Shown here piece by piece: positions 29,635-38,930 of a stretch of 64,000 bases of DNA (the first letter of the stretch is position 1; the number at the start of each line of letters is the position of its first letter). A model generated the notes under the pieces. That model was not told the DNA's origin. It was given only the letters and a program-made list of their open reading frames with translations, and made no database searches. The stretch lies in NCBI GenBank assembly GCA_943787785.1, contig CALSNT010000006.1:177964-241963 (forward strand). The letters run 5' to 3'. Both the position numbers and the translations under genes were made by a program. Source of the DNA: an uncultured Paracoccaceae bacterium (GTDB taxonomy: Bacteria; Pseudomonadota; Alphaproteobacteria; Rhodobacterales; Rhodobacteraceae).

Positions 29635-30738
29635 ATGGACCTGGGTTTCTTTACCATGCCGATCCACCCCTTGGGGAAGGACTGGCGCAATTCTCTGGCG
29701 GAAGATCGCGAAGCATTTCTGCTTGCTGACGAACTGGGGTTCACTGAAGCCTACGTTGGCGAACATGTAACCGACGAAGCTGAGCAGGTCACCAGCTGCA
29801 CGATGTTCCTTGCTTCGCTTGCGGACGCGGTAAAAAACATGCGGCTGGGCACCGGAACGGTGAATATGCCCAACACACATCCGGCCACGGTTGCGGCGCA
29901 GGTGGCGATGCTCGACCACATGCTGGACGGGCGGTTCAACTTCGGGATATCGCCCGGTGGCCTCGCCTCTGACGCCGAGGTTTTCGGCAATCTGGATGCC
30001 GACCGTGGCGAGATGTTTCTTGAATGCATCAATACGGTTCTGAAAATCTGGGAGTCCGAGCCGCCGTATAATATCGAGGGCAAATACTGGACGGTCTCGA
30101 CCGAGAAGACCTCGATGACAGAGATCGGACAGGGCATTCTGCCGAAACCGCTGCAGCGCCCGCATCCGCCGATTGTTGTGACCGCTGTGGCACCGTTTTC
30201 GAAGGGTGTGACCGAGGCGGCAGCGCGGGGCTGGGACCCGATCAGCGCGAATTTCCTGATGCCGCAATGGGTGGCCAGTCACTGGCCGAAGTATGTGGAG
30301 GGGTGTGAGCGCGTGGGCCGACCTGCGGACCCGGCGAATTGGCGCGTCGCGAAATCGGTGTTCGTGGCCGACGATCTGGAGACAGCCAAGCGCTATGCCA
30401 CTGATCCTGACAGCCCGTATCGATTCTACTACAGCCAGTTGTTCACAAAGCTGGTCAAACATGGGCGCGCCAACCTGTTCAAGGAGTACCGCGATCAACC
30501 CGATGATGAGGTGACGCTGGATCACGTCTGCGAGCGGCTGATTATCTGGGGGACGCCCGACAAGGTTGCCGACGAATTGCTTGCCTTCCGCGAAGAAACC
30601 GGAGACTTCGGGACGCTGCTGTATGCAGGGAAGGACTGGGCCGATCCGGAACTGGCCCGCCGGTCGATGGTTCTGCTGGCCGAGCAGGTTGCGCCGGCTG
30701 TGAACGCGGCGGAGAGCCGCGCGGATGCGGCGGAATGA
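29635..30738 (+). CDS. Luciferase-like (LLM class) flavin-dependent monooxygenase
   Basis: A 367-residue protein, started at MDLGFFTMPIHPLGKDW because GGAGCGAACA precedes it; an in-frame start 16 codons earlier lacks a ribosome site. It has the bacterial-luciferase TIM-barrel features: FLLADELGFTEAYVGEHVTD, MRLGTGTVNMPNTHPATVAA, MLDHMLDGRFNFGISPGG and WGTPDKVADELLAF near the end. Such enzymes use reduced flavin and O2 for oxygenation, for example of alkanes, terpenes or sulfonates. Its last codons overlap the next hydrolase gene as ATGA, so the two are translated together and probably act on one pathway. Substrate unknown; no flavin reductase is adjacent. Confidence 0.88.
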   Translation: MDLGFFTMPIHPLGKDWRNSLAEDREAFLLADELGFTEAYVGEHVTDEAEQVTSCTMFLASLADAVKNMRLGTGTVNMPNTHPATVAAQVAMLDHMLDGRFNFGISPGGLASDAEVFGNLDADRGEMFLECINTVLKIWESEPPYNIEGKYWTVSTEKTSMTEIGQGILPKPLQRPHPPIVVTAVAPFSKGVTEAAARGWDPISANFLMPQWVASHWPKYVEGCERVGRPADPANWRVAKSVFVADDLETAKRYATDPDSPYRFYYSQLFTKLVKHGRANLFKEYRDQPDDEVTLDHVCERLIIWGTPDKVADELLAFREETGDFGTLLYAGKDWADPELARRSMVLLAEQVAPAVNAAESRADAAE

Positions 30739-31529
30739 GCCTTGTTGATCTTGGCGAAGTGACTATCAGCACCCGGGTTGATGGTCCGGAGGGCGCGCCC
30801 TGGATCGTGTTGTCCAACAGCCTTGGTGCATCGCTGGCGATGTGGGATCCGCAGATTGCGATGCTGGCTAATAGCTGCCGTGTCTTGCGCTACGACACGC
30901 GGGGGCACGGGCATAGCTCGGCTCCGCCCGGCCCGTATTCCTTTGACCAACTAACGGGCGACGTTATCGGACTGATGGACGCGATGACCATTGAGCGCGC
31001 CAGCTTCATGGGTCTTTCACTGGGCGGGATGACTGGCCTCGGCCTGGCGTTAAGGCACCCGGATCGGTTCGAACGCATTATCTGCGCCGATGCACGCGCC
31101 GACGCGCCAGATCCGTTCCGCGCGATGTGGGATGACCGGATCGCCAAGGTTCAGGCTGGCGGGGTTGAGGCGATTGCCGATATGACGCTGTCGACATGGT
31201 TCACCACCGACTGGCTGGGCGCGCACCCGCAAGAAGCTGCTTCGATCCGCGACATGGTGATCGCGACACCAGCGAATGGGTACGTCGCTTGTTGCGAGGC
31301 ACTGAAGACCCTCGACTATCGGCGCCAGCTTGCCGGCATCACGATCCCGACAATGTATTTGGGGGGGGCCGAAGACAAAGGCGCGGCACCCGAGGTGATG
31401 CAGGCCATGGCGGACGCGACGCCCGGTGCGCGGTACGTCGAAATTCCGGGCGCGGCGCATGTCGCCAATATCAACGCCCCGGATCAATTCAACGCCGCAA
31501 TAGGGTCTTTTCTGAACCTCAGGGCATAG
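30735..31529 (+). CDS. Alpha/beta hydrolase, 3-oxoadipate enol-lactonase (PcaD)-like
   Basis: A 264-residue alpha/beta hydrolase. The nucleophile elbow is SFMGLSLGGMTGLGL, the HG-type oxyanion region SNSLGASLAMWD, and the catalytic His AAHVANINAPDQFNAAI near the C-terminus. The segments YDTRGHGHSSAPPGPYSFDQ and DARADAPDPFRAMWD resemble PcaD enol-lactonases. Because it overlaps the luciferase-like monooxygenase (ATGA), a ring-opened lactone or ester made by that enzyme is a reasonable substrate, but this is inferred. The G8 tract at 31361-31368 is in frame (YLGGAED). It converges with the GST gene and overlaps its end by 11 bp. Confidence 0.84.
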   Translation: MSLVDLGEVTISTRVDGPEGAPWIVLSNSLGASLAMWDPQIAMLANSCRVLRYDTRGHGHSSAPPGPYSFDQLTGDVIGLMDAMTIERASFMGLSLGGMTGLGLALRHPDRFERIICADARADAPDPFRAMWDDRIAKVQAGGVEAIADMTLSTWFTTDWLGAHPQEAASIRDMVIATPANGYVACCEALKTLDYRRQLAGITIPTMYLGGAEDKGAAPEVMQAMADATPGARYVEIPGAAHVANINAPDQFNAAIGSFLNLRA

Positions 31530-32157
31530 GCACATCTGTGGTGAATTTCGGCACTTGATAGCCCTTTTGTACCGCCGGCCGTTCGGCAATCCGGACGTAC
31601 CAGTCGCGGACGTCTGGAAACTCGTTCAAATTAACCTCCTGCCATTCGAACCGCGACACCCAGGGCCAGCAAGCCATGTCGGCAATCGTGTATTCGCCAC
31701 GCCCGTCGCCGGCGATGAAGTCGCGGCCCTCAAGGCGGCCATTCAGCACCCGATACAGCCGCTTGGCTTCGGTGGAGTATCGTTCTTCGGCATATTCTGA
31801 TTTGCCTTTGTTGTACTTCACAAAGTGATGGGTCTGTCCCAGCATTGGACCCAGCCCGCCCATCTGCCACATCAACCATTCCATCATGCGCCAGTATTCG
31901 GCACCCGCGCATTGGAATTTCTGATATTTGTCAGCCAGGTACAGCATGATCGCGCCCGATTCCATCAGCGTCTGACCGGTTTCGGTATCGACAATCGCCG
32001 GTATTCGATTGTTCGGTGCGATTTTCAGGAAATCAGGCGCGTGCTGCTCGTCTTTGGAAATGTCGATGGAATGCACTGTGTACGGCACTCCAAGCTCTTC
32101 CAGCAGAATCGAGACTTTGCGACCGTTTGGGGTCGTCCAAGTGTATAGATCAATCAT
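31519..32157 (-). CDS. Glutathione S-transferase (YfcG/Nu-class-like)
   Basis: A 212-residue GST. The N-terminal thioredoxin fold starts MIDLYTWTTPNGRKVSILLE, with the TPNG motif typical of YfcG-type Nu-class enzymes that bind glutathione and reduce disulfides. NNRIPAIVDTETGQTLMESG contains the cis-Pro and the ES motif. The C-terminal helical domain includes YTIADMACWPWVSRFEW, the N-cap box. Probably cytoplasmic, monocistronic. It may use glutathione to reduce disulfide or peroxide substrates. Confidence 0.92.
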   Translation of the reverse strand: MIDLYTWTTPNGRKVSILLEELGVPYTVHSIDISKDEQHAPDFLKIAPNNRIPAIVDTETGQTLMESGAIMLYLADKYQKFQCAGAEYWRMMEWLMWQMGGLGPMLGQTHHFVKYNKGKSEYAEERYSTEAKRLYRVLNGRLEGRDFIAGDGRGEYTIADMACWPWVSRFEWQEVNLNEFPDVRDWYVRIAERPAVQKGYQVPKFTTDVPMP

Positions 32158-32295
32158 CGCGCGGTGTCCTTTTCGAGCGTCGGGGTGCCCGTAGGTCTAC
32201 GCCATGCACCGCCCACTGCAAGGCGCTAAAACTGAGGCTCTCCAAACCTCGTGGCATCTGGCCTGACTTCGGATCGATCATGGGGATGCGCGTAT

Positions 32296-32974
32296 ATGAC
32301 AGCGGCCAATCGCATGGGTGTGGATATTGGTGGCACGTTCGTTGATGTGGTGCTGGAGGTTCGCGATCACGTAACTTCGGCCAAGGTACTTACCACCCAT
32401 GCCGCGTCCGAAGCGGCGATCCTTGACGGGGTTGTGCAGGTCTGCACCACGCGGCTGGGATTGCGCCGGAAGAGATCGGCCAGATCATCCACGGCACCAC
32501 GCTGGCGACCAATGCCCTGATTGAGCGGAATGGTGCGACGACCGCGCGGATCATCACCTAGGGTTTTCGTGACGTAATCGAAATGCGCACGGAGTCCCGG
32601 TTCGAGCAATACGACCTGTACCTGATGCTGCCCGAACCTTTGCTAGGGCGTCAGCGCCGCTACACCCTATCCGGGCGGATCGGAGCTTCGGGCGAAGTTC
32701 TGATCCCGATTGAACATCGCGATATCGAGGTGCTCGCCGACCAGCTCGCCGAGGTTCTAGCCGGCGGCTGGCCGAGACCGGTGCGACCTGCCCGGTGTTC
32801 CTGATGCATTCGGATGGCGGCATCATCTCGATAGAAAGTGCGGCCGACTTCCCAGTCCGACTGGTTGAAAGCGGCCCCTGCCGGGGGCGCGATACGACAC
32901 TGAAAACTGCGCGGGTGCTCGAGGTTACGGCACTGCAACGGATCGCGACCCGTCGCTTGTGCGCCGCCGTCTGA
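32296..32974 (+). pseudogene. Hydantoinase/oxoprolinase (HyuA) gene, truncated and broken
   Basis: The start MTAANRMGVDIGGTFVDVVL is the HyuA N-terminal ATPase motif. After about 53 codons the frame shifts (one extra base restores GIAPEEIGQIIHGTTLATNA). TAG then follows ARIIT. Later pieces (GFRDVIEMRTESRFEQYDL; VFLMHSDGGIISIESAADFP, then VRLVESGP) also belong to HyuA, but the spacing between them is shorter than in the family, so internal deletion has occurred. The last two thirds of the roughly 690-residue protein is missing. No HyuB follows; the next gene is a DAO-family oxidase. A real pseudogene, given the deletion. Confidence 0.8.
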
Positions 32975-33044
32975 AGTGGGGCTATACTTCCGAGGCGACG
33001 GCGCGGAATATATATGGCAATGATCCGGGCGGTGGGGACGACAA

Positions 33045-34256
33045 ATGACCTTATTGGAAACTCCGAAACACGCGACCTACGACGTGGTTATTGTGGGCGG
33101 TGCGATGCTGGGATCGTCCGTGGCGCATTTCCTGTCGAGCAGTGCGGATTTTGACGGTCGCATTCTGGTGGTCGAGCGTGATCCGACTTACGAGAATTCT
33201 TCGACCGCCCACACCAACAGCTGTATGCGCCAGCAATTCAGCAACGAGATTAATGTCCGTATTTCTCAATTTGCCGCCGACTATGTCAAAAACTTTCGCC
33301 GCTATATGAACGACGATCCGCGTGTTCCGGATGTCGTATTGCAAAGTTATGGATATATGTATCTTGCCGACAATCCGGGTTTTGTTGAAAGCCTGCGCGA
33401 GGCGCAGAAAGTGCAGGGCGCGCTGGGCGCGGGTACGAAATTTCTGACTCCTGAAGACATCGCGCGCGACTATCCATTCTACAATCTTGACGGCATTCTC
33501 GGCGCGAATCATAACCTCATCGACGAAGGGTACTTTGACGGCAATACCCTGTTCGACTGGTGGAAGCGAACAGCCCGTGAGAATGGTGTGGAGTATATTG
33601 CGAATGAGGTCGTCGCAATTACCAAAAATAGATCCGGAGCTCGTGTCCAGAGCGTTACCCTGAAGTCCGGAGAGAATGTTTCATGTGAAACATTGGTCAA
33701 TGCATCCGGTCCACGCGCCGCACTGTCTGCACGAATGGCCGGAATTGAAATTCCGGTGGAGCCGCGTAAACGGTATACTTTTATATTCGACGCAGAAAAA
33801 CCCCTCGACCGCGATTTGCCACTGACGATTGATCCCTCGGGCGTGCACGCCCGAAGTGATGGGCAGTTTTATCTGGCAGGGTGCGCTCCGGACGTGGACT
33901 TTGCGGTTTCACCAGATGATTTTGAACAGGATTTTGGCATCTGGGAACAAAAAGCATGGCCCGCCATTGCCAATCGCATTCCACAGTTCGAGGCGATTAA
34001 ACTGGTCAATTCCTGGGCCGGCCACTATGCATTCAATACGCTCGATCAAAACGCAATCCTCGGCCCACACAACGAAATAACAAACTTCATGTTTATCAAC
34101 GGATTCTCCGGCCATGGCTTCCAGCAATCTCCAGCCATGGGGCGTGGGATGTCGGAATTGATAACCTACGGGGAATTCCGCACCCTAGACCTGACACCAT
34201 TCGGTTATGATCGGATCGCCGAAAACCAACCATTCATCGAAAAGGCTGTAATATGA
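33045..34256 (+). CDS. FAD-dependent DAO-family oxidoreductase
   Basis: A 403-residue flavoprotein with an N-terminal FAD-binding motif (YDVVIVGGAMLGSSVAHFLS, then ILVVERDPTYENSSTAHTNS). GYFDGNTLFDWWKRTARENG and VNASGPRAALSARMAGIEIP match the D-amino acid oxidase/sarcosine oxidase/FOXRED-like fold, and the C-terminal GFSGHGFQQSPAMGRGMSEL is the second FAD contact region. It would oxidise an amine or 2-hydroxy/amino acid with O2 or the quinone pool as acceptor; the substrate is not readable. Its stop overlaps the start of the next gene (ATGA), so it acts with an NAD-dependent dehydrogenase. Confidence 0.9.
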   Translation: MTLLETPKHATYDVVIVGGAMLGSSVAHFLSSSADFDGRILVVERDPTYENSSTAHTNSCMRQQFSNEINVRISQFAADYVKNFRRYMNDDPRVPDVVLQSYGYMYLADNPGFVESLREAQKVQGALGAGTKFLTPEDIARDYPFYNLDGILGANHNLIDEGYFDGNTLFDWWKRTARENGVEYIANEVVAITKNRSGARVQSVTLKSGENVSCETLVNASGPRAALSARMAGIEIPVEPRKRYTFIFDAEKPLDRDLPLTIDPSGVHARSDGQFYLAGCAPDVDFAVSPDDFEQDFGIWEQKAWPAIANRIPQFEAIKLVNSWAGHYAFNTLDQNAILGPHNEITNFMFINGFSGHGFQQSPAMGRGMSELITYGEFRTLDLTPFGYDRIAENQPFIEKAVI

Positions 34257-35089
34257 AAAAGATCGTTTTGACAGGAGCTGCTGGCCGCTTGGGATCGTAC
34301 TTGAGAGAGCCACTTACAAAAATGGCCACTGAATTGGTGTCTACCGATATAGCCGGTGAAATCGGCAAGCTATATCCAGGCGAGTCCTATGTGCAGGCGG
34401 ATCTCGCTGATTTCGCCGCAATGAAGACCCTCCTCAAAGGAGCCGATATGGTCGTCCATTTTGGAGCTTTCGTGGATGAAGGCCCATTCGAAAAACTCCT
34501 CGGGCCAAATTTCATCGGCGCTTATAATGTCTGGGAGGCAGCACATCAGAATAACGTCCGCCGCGTAATCTATGCCAGCTCCATTCACGCCGTCGGAATG
34601 CACCTGAAGTCCGATGCCATCGGAATAGACGCTCCCCATCGCCCCGACACATTCTACGGCCTCGCCAAATGTTTCGCTGAAGATCTTGGCCGAATGTACT
34701 GGGACAAACGCGGTCTTGAGGCAGTCTGTCTGCGCATTCTGTCCTGCGCCCAGGTCACCAGCGCGCGCGCCTTGGGCTCGTGGCTGTCCTACGACGATCT
34801 GATCCAATTGGTCACCCGCGCGATCGACACGCCAACCACGGGGTTTGCAATAGTATACGGAGTGTCCGACAACGACCGCAGCCCGGTCGACAATTCTGGG
34901 GCGGCTTTCCTTGGATATCGTCCGCGGGACAATGCCGAGCAGTTTGCTGCAGAAACCCTTGCCGCCGAACCTCCTGCTGATCCGCAGGATCCGGGCCAGA
35001 TGTACCACGGTGGTCCGTTCGCAAAGGTGGACATCGGCGAAAGCGGGTTGGCGCAAATGACAATCATCGACGACGCGAAAAAGACCTGA
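34253..35089 (+). CDS. NAD(P)-dependent SDR/epimerase, uronate dehydrogenase-like
   Basis: A 278-residue extended short-chain dehydrogenase. MKKIVLTGAAGRLGSYLREP is the NAD-binding motif, and the active-site YGLAKCFAEDLGRMY holds the Tyr and Lys. VVHFGAFVDEGPFEKLLGPN, then GAYNVWEAA, resembles uronate dehydrogenase and related aldehyde/lactone dehydrogenases; ASSIHAVGM carries the Ser. The start overlaps the DAO gene stop, and a rhodanese with a strong ribosome site follows by 62 bp. Role inferred: NAD-linked oxidation or reduction of a sugar acid or of the DAO product. Confidence 0.84.
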   Translation: MKKIVLTGAAGRLGSYLREPLTKMATELVSTDIAGEIGKLYPGESYVQADLADFAAMKTLLKGADMVVHFGAFVDEGPFEKLLGPNFIGAYNVWEAAHQNNVRRVIYASSIHAVGMHLKSDAIGIDAPHRPDTFYGLAKCFAEDLGRMYWDKRGLEAVCLRILSCAQVTSARALGSWLSYDDLIQLVTRAIDTPTTGFAIVYGVSDNDRSPVDNSGAAFLGYRPRDNAEQFAAETLAAEPPADPQDPGQMYHGGPFAKVDIGESGLAQMTIIDDAKKT

Positions 35090-35150
35090 CGGCCGTCCTT
35101 GCCTGCCGAGAAAGCCGGCACAAATAGAGTTAATCAACAGGAGGAAAAAC

Positions 35151-35531
35151 ATGAAATCCGCACAAGACTTTCTTCAGAGTGCAAATACCGACGTTCAGAA
35201 GATCTCGGCCCAGCAGGGCATCGAGCATCATCAGGCCAGCGGCACGGTATTCGTCGATGTCCGTGACAGTTCCGAAATTGTGCAGTCTGGCACAATTCAA
35301 GGCGCGCATCGTATTCCCCGGGGCTTCATTGAATTCGCCGCGGACCCGGCGATGGAGAAATTCCACAACCCCGCAATGCAGAAAGACGCGCGCATTTGCC
35401 TGGTCTGCGGAGCAGGCGGTCAGGCCGCACTTGCCGGACAGACGTTGCAGCAGATGGGCTATCAGAATGTCTTCAATGTCGGTGGCATCGGCGACTGGAA
35501 GGAGGCCGGAGGGCCGATGGAAAACGGTTGA
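35151..35531 (+). CDS. Rhodanese-like protein with a modified active-site loop
   Basis: A 126-residue single rhodanese domain: FVDVRDSSEIVQSGTIQGAH, RIPRGFIEF, then CLVCGAGGQAALAGQTLQQM. The catalytic Cys is in VCGAGGQA; the Arg usual at the end of the six-residue loop (CxxGxR) is Gln here. This could weaken sulfur transfer or change substrate, as in other single-domain rhodaneses. AGGAGG lies six bases before the start, the strongest ribosome site in this operon. It follows the DAO and uronate-dehydrogenase-like genes, so it may handle sulfur or a sulfonate derived from them. Confidence 0.82.
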   Translation: MKSAQDFLQSANTDVQKISAQQGIEHHQASGTVFVDVRDSSEIVQSGTIQGAHRIPRGFIEFAADPAMEKFHNPAMQKDARICLVCGAGGQAALAGQTLQQMGYQNVFNVGGIGDWKEAGGPMENG

Positions 35532-35549
35532 AACGCAATTGCGTTTCAA
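35528..35549. repeat. Perfect 22-bp palindrome over the rhodanese stop codon
   Basis: Arms TTGAAACGCAA and TTGCGTTTCAA abut without spacer, and the TGA stop is inside the left arm. It can form a hairpin but no T run follows immediately; AATTTTTT occurs some 30 bp later. Either an operator-like site or part of a transcription end. Confidence 0.5.
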
Positions 35550-35653
35550 TCGGAGAAGTCAGCCGTAAAATTCGTTAGAATTTTTTGCGGCGTCATGCAC
35601 CCAACAACTGGAGCGCGATTGTCGATGGATGGAAGTCGCGCTTTCGTCTCAGT

Positions 35654-37183
35654 CTAAACCGTCGCCGCCATCCAGACTGCACCGAGCGCGATCATCGCTC
35701 CCAGCGCCACCCAACCGACGGCCCGCCATCGTGAAGGCCGCATCGGTTCCGCCGCATCCTTTGTTTGACGGATCAGTGCAGCCTCGACGACCTGAGGCAG
35801 CCTCGGTCCGAATCGCGCCAGCACTTGCAGCGTCTTTCCCAGATCGCGGATCGCCGCCTTGGGCCCAATATTGTCGGCGATATACCCCTCGACCACCGGC
35901 CTCGCGACATCCCAGATGTTGATATGTGGATCGAGCGACCGGGCGACACCTTCCACGACCACCATTGTGCGTTGCAGCAGGATCAGCTCGGTTCGTGTTT
36001 CCATTCCAAATCTCTCTGTCACTTCAAAGAGATAGGTCAGCAGGTGCGCCATCGAGATCCGCGTTGCGTCCATACCGAAGATCGGCTCGCCCACAGCCCG
36101 CAGAGCACGTGCGAAGTCGTCGATATCCCGGTCGGCGGGGACATATCCGGCTTCAAAATGGACCTCGGCGACGCGGCGGTAGTCACGGCGGATGAAGCCG
36201 AACAGAATCTCGGCATAAACTCGGCGGGTGTAATCGTCGATCCGTCCCATGATCCCGAAATCGAGCGCGATCACGTCACCGTTCGGAGCGATCTTCAGAT
36301 TCCCCTGATGCATGTCCGCGTGAAAAAATCCGTCCCGCAGGGCGTGTTGCAGAAACATCCGCAGGATGCGCTCGGCCAGAACCGCGCGGTCATGTCCAGC
36401 GGCGTTAATGGCAGCCAGATCATGCGCCGGTATCCCTTCGGCCCAGTCCAGCGTCATCACCCGGCGCGCCGACAAGTCCCAGATCACACGGGGCACCACG
36501 AAATGATCGTCTCCCTCGGTGTTGTCCGCAAATTCCGAGGCACTGGCGCTTTCCAGCCGCAAATCCAGCTCTCCCATCACGACGCCCTCGAAGTGCGCGA
36601 TCACGTCGGTTGGATGCAGGCGGCGGGAGGAGGGCGACAGAACCTCGACCACACGCGCCACGAAATAGAAAGCATCGATATCCTTGCGGAATGCCTTTTC
36701 GATTCCCGGGCGCAGAACTTTTACGGCGACCTTTTGCCCGGTATCGACCCGATGCGCCTGATGCACCTGCGCGATAGACGCCGCAGCGACCGAATCCGAG
36801 AAATCCGAGAACAGCGCCTCAACCGGTTCACCCAATTCACGCTCCATCTCAGCCCGCGCCTCAGCAGTGGAAAACGGGGCCAGCTTGTCTTGGAGAACCT
36901 GCAATTGCAGCGCCAGGTCGTCGCCGACCACATCGGGACGGGTCGACAGGATCTGGCCAAACTTGATGTATGCCGGGCCAAGAGCGGTCAGCGCTCGCGT
37001 GACCGGCGGTTGCGAGGGATCGCCCTTCAGTCCCAGCCATGCAAACGGTAGCCCCATCACCCGCGCCGCCAGCCTGATCGGTGCGGGGGCCTCCATCGCA
37101 TCCAGCACCACACCCATCGCGCCAGTGCGCTGAAACGTCGCCCCGGTGCGGATAAGCCGCCAGATATTATGCGGCCCACGCAC
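35654..37183 (-). CDS. ubiB: UbiB atypical kinase/ATPase of ubiquinone biosynthesis
   Basis: A 509-residue ADCK/UbiB protein. The KxGQ motif is in GPAYIKFGQILSTRPDV, the Ala-rich loop (VAAASIAQVHQA) replaces the P-loop, the catalytic region is DGFFHADMHQGNLKI with ALDFGIMGRID, and two C-terminal hydrophobic helices lie at about 488-509. UbiB is needed for ubiquinone synthesis and binds the inner membrane; its precise chemistry is not settled. It is encoded 4 bp after ubiE on the same strand, and the two make a ubiquinone operon. Length is typical. Confidence 0.95.
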   Translation of the reverse strand: MRGPHNIWRLIRTGATFQRTGAMGVVLDAMEAPAPIRLAARVMGLPFAWLGLKGDPSQPPVTRALTALGPAYIKFGQILSTRPDVVGDDLALQLQVLQDKLAPFSTAEARAEMERELGEPVEALFSDFSDSVAAASIAQVHQAHRVDTGQKVAVKVLRPGIEKAFRKDIDAFYFVARVVEVLSPSSRRLHPTDVIAHFEGVVMGELDLRLESASASEFADNTEGDDHFVVPRVIWDLSARRVMTLDWAEGIPAHDLAAINAAGHDRAVLAERILRMFLQHALRDGFFHADMHQGNLKIAPNGDVIALDFGIMGRIDDYTRRVYAEILFGFIRRDYRRVAEVHFEAGYVPADRDIDDFARALRAVGEPIFGMDATRISMAHLLTYLFEVTERFGMETRTELILLQRTMVVVEGVARSLDPHINIWDVARPVVEGYIADNIGPKAAIRDLGKTLQVLARFGPRLPQVVEAALIRQTKDAAEPMRPSRWRAVGWVALGAMIALGAVWMAATV

Positions 37184-37186
37184 GGC

Positions 37187-37933
37187 TCAGATCTTCCAGC
37201 CGGAATGCAGTGCCGCGATCCCCATCGACAGGTTGCGATAGCTGACGTTCTCAAATCCCGCGTCGCGGATCATGGCCGCGAACGCCTCCTGATCGGGGAA
37301 TTCGCGAATGCTTTCGACGAGGTATTGATAGCTGTCGCGATCCCCGGCCACCAACTGCCCCATCCAGGGTATCACGTTAAAGGAATACGCGTCATAGGCC
37401 TTTTGCAGACCCTCGTTTGGCAGTTGTGAGAACTCCAGCACGACCAGCCGCCCACCGGGTCGCAACACGCGGAAAGCCTCGGACAAAGCATCCTCGATTC
37501 GTGTCACATTGCGGATGCCAAAGCTGATTGTATAGCGGTCGAAACTGTCATCCTCGAACGGCAGCGCCATCGCGTCGCCGACGATCCAGTCCAGCCGGTC
37601 AGCCTGTGCTTCCGCCTCGGCCCGCTTGCGACCTTCCACCAGCATCGATTCGGTCATGTCCAGCACGACGGCTTCGGCGTCCCGGGCGCGTTTCAGAAAC
37701 CGAAACGCGATGTCTCCTGTCCCGCCCGCCACATCCAGCAGCCGCTGACCCGGACGCGGCGCCAACCAGTCCATCATCGCGTCTTTCCAAAGCCGGTGAA
37801 TCCCAAGGCTCATTACATCATTCATCACGTCATATTTCGACGCGACATTGGTGAAAACGCCATGCACCAGTCCGGCCTTGTCGACCTCGGCCACGGTCTG
37901 GCTTCCGAAATGAGTCGTCTTCTGCTCGGCCAT
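37187..37933 (-). CDS. ubiE: Demethylmenaquinone/2-methoxy-6-polyprenyl-benzoquinol methylase UbiE
   Basis: A 248-residue SAM-dependent C-methyltransferase, started at [20 protein letters not shown]; a longer GTG start nine codons upstream is possible but has no ribosome site. Motifs: [36 protein letters not shown] (SAM-binding), ISFGIRNV and [18 protein letters not shown]. It adds a methyl group in ubiquinone synthesis. Divergent from mutM, with about 80 bp shared promoter space. ubiB follows immediately. Confidence 0.94.
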   Translation of the reverse strand: MAEQKTTHFGSQTVAEVDKAGLVHGVFTNVASKYDVMNDVMSLGIHRLWKDAMMDWLAPRPGQRLLDVAGGTGDIAFRFLKRARDAEAVVLDMTESMLVEGRKRAEAEAQADRLDWIVGDAMALPFEDDSFDRYTISFGIRNVTRIEDALSEAFRVLRPGGRLVVLEFSQLPNEGLQKAYDAYSFNVIPWMGQLVAGDRDSYQYLVESIREFPDQEAFAAMIRDAGFENVSYRNLSMGIAALHSGWKI

Positions 37934-38016
37934 CGCCCTTGCGGTCCCTTCGAAACTCACCCTTCTTATAGATAGCCCCCGCGCCGCTGCAATGCGGCGT
38001 CCTGACCGGAGTCCCC

Positions 38017-38868
38017 ATGCCCGAACTGCCCGAGGTTGAAACCGTACGCCGAGGCCTGATCCCGGCGATGGAGGGGCAGGTAATCGCGCAGGCTGACGTA
38101 AACCGCCCCAACCTGCGCTGGCCGTTCCCAGCAGGTATGGCCCAGCGCCTGTCCGGCGCGCGAGTGGTGCGGTTGGGGCGACGCTCGAAATACCTGCTGG
38201 CCGACCTCAGCACAGGCGAAACGTTGATTGTGCATCTGGGCATGTCAGGGCGGATGCAGGTCAGCGGGCTGACCATCGGCGATTTTCACTATGACCACCC
38301 TGCGCCAGCCAAACACGACCACGTTGTGCTGCATATGGAGGGTGGCGCGCGGGTTACCTTCAACGACGCGCGCCGATTCGGAGCCATGGACATGATTGCG
38401 ACCGAAAATGTGGCCTCCCACTGGCTGCTCGACAAACTCGGCCCCGAACCGCTTGGCAACGACTTCCATGCCGACCACCTGATCACGACGTTCAAAGGGC
38501 GGCGTACTCCGGTGAAATCCGCCCTGCTTGACCAGCGCATTGTCGCGGGGCTGGGCAATATCTATGTCTGCGAGGTTCTTTCCCGCGCCCGAATCTCTCC
38601 CAAGCGACTCGCCGGACAACTTAGCAAACCACGCATTGCTTCGCTGGTCCCCATTATCCGGGACGTTCTGGAGGAAGCCATCGAAGCAGGCGGAAGCAGC
38701 CTGCGCGACCATCGCCAAACCGACGGCGAACTCGGCTATTTTCAGCACAATTTTAGGGTCTATGACCGCGAAAACCACCCCTGCCCGACACCGGACTGCC
38801 CCGGCACAATCGCCCGGATCACACAGGCGGGGCGATCGAGCTTCTATTGCCCGCGCTGTCAGAGATAA
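38017..38868 (+). CDS. mutM: Formamidopyrimidine-DNA glycosylase MutM (Fpg)
   Basis: A 283-residue base-excision repair enzyme that removes 8-oxoguanine. The catalytic N-terminal Pro-Glu follow the start Met ([20 protein letters not shown]). GRRSKYLL and [18 protein letters not shown] are conserved, and the C-terminal zinc finger is CPTPDCPG...FYCPRCQR. Length is normal. GGAGTCCCC precedes the start. Divergent from ubiE; with MutY (6.5 kb) it forms the GO repair pair. Confidence 0.96.
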   Translation: MPELPEVETVRRGLIPAMEGQVIAQADVNRPNLRWPFPAGMAQRLSGARVVRLGRRSKYLLADLSTGETLIVHLGMSGRMQVSGLTIGDFHYDHPAPAKHDHVVLHMEGGARVTFNDARRFGAMDMIATENVASHWLLDKLGPEPLGNDFHADHLITTFKGRRTPVKSALLDQRIVAGLGNIYVCEVLSRARISPKRLAGQLSKPRIASLVPIIRDVLEEAIEAGGSSLRDHRQTDGELGYFQHNFRVYDRENHPCPTPDCPGTIARITQAGRSSFYCPRCQR

Positions 38869-38930
38869 CTTGAAAGCGCCGCACGGGCTGCTACCAAGAT
38901 AGACCTGATCGCCCCAACCGGAGCTTCCGC

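Noticed and set aside
31361..31368. G8 tract in the enol-lactonase-like gene as a phase-variation site
   Set aside because: It reads in frame (YLGGAED) with the catalytic His downstream in the same frame.
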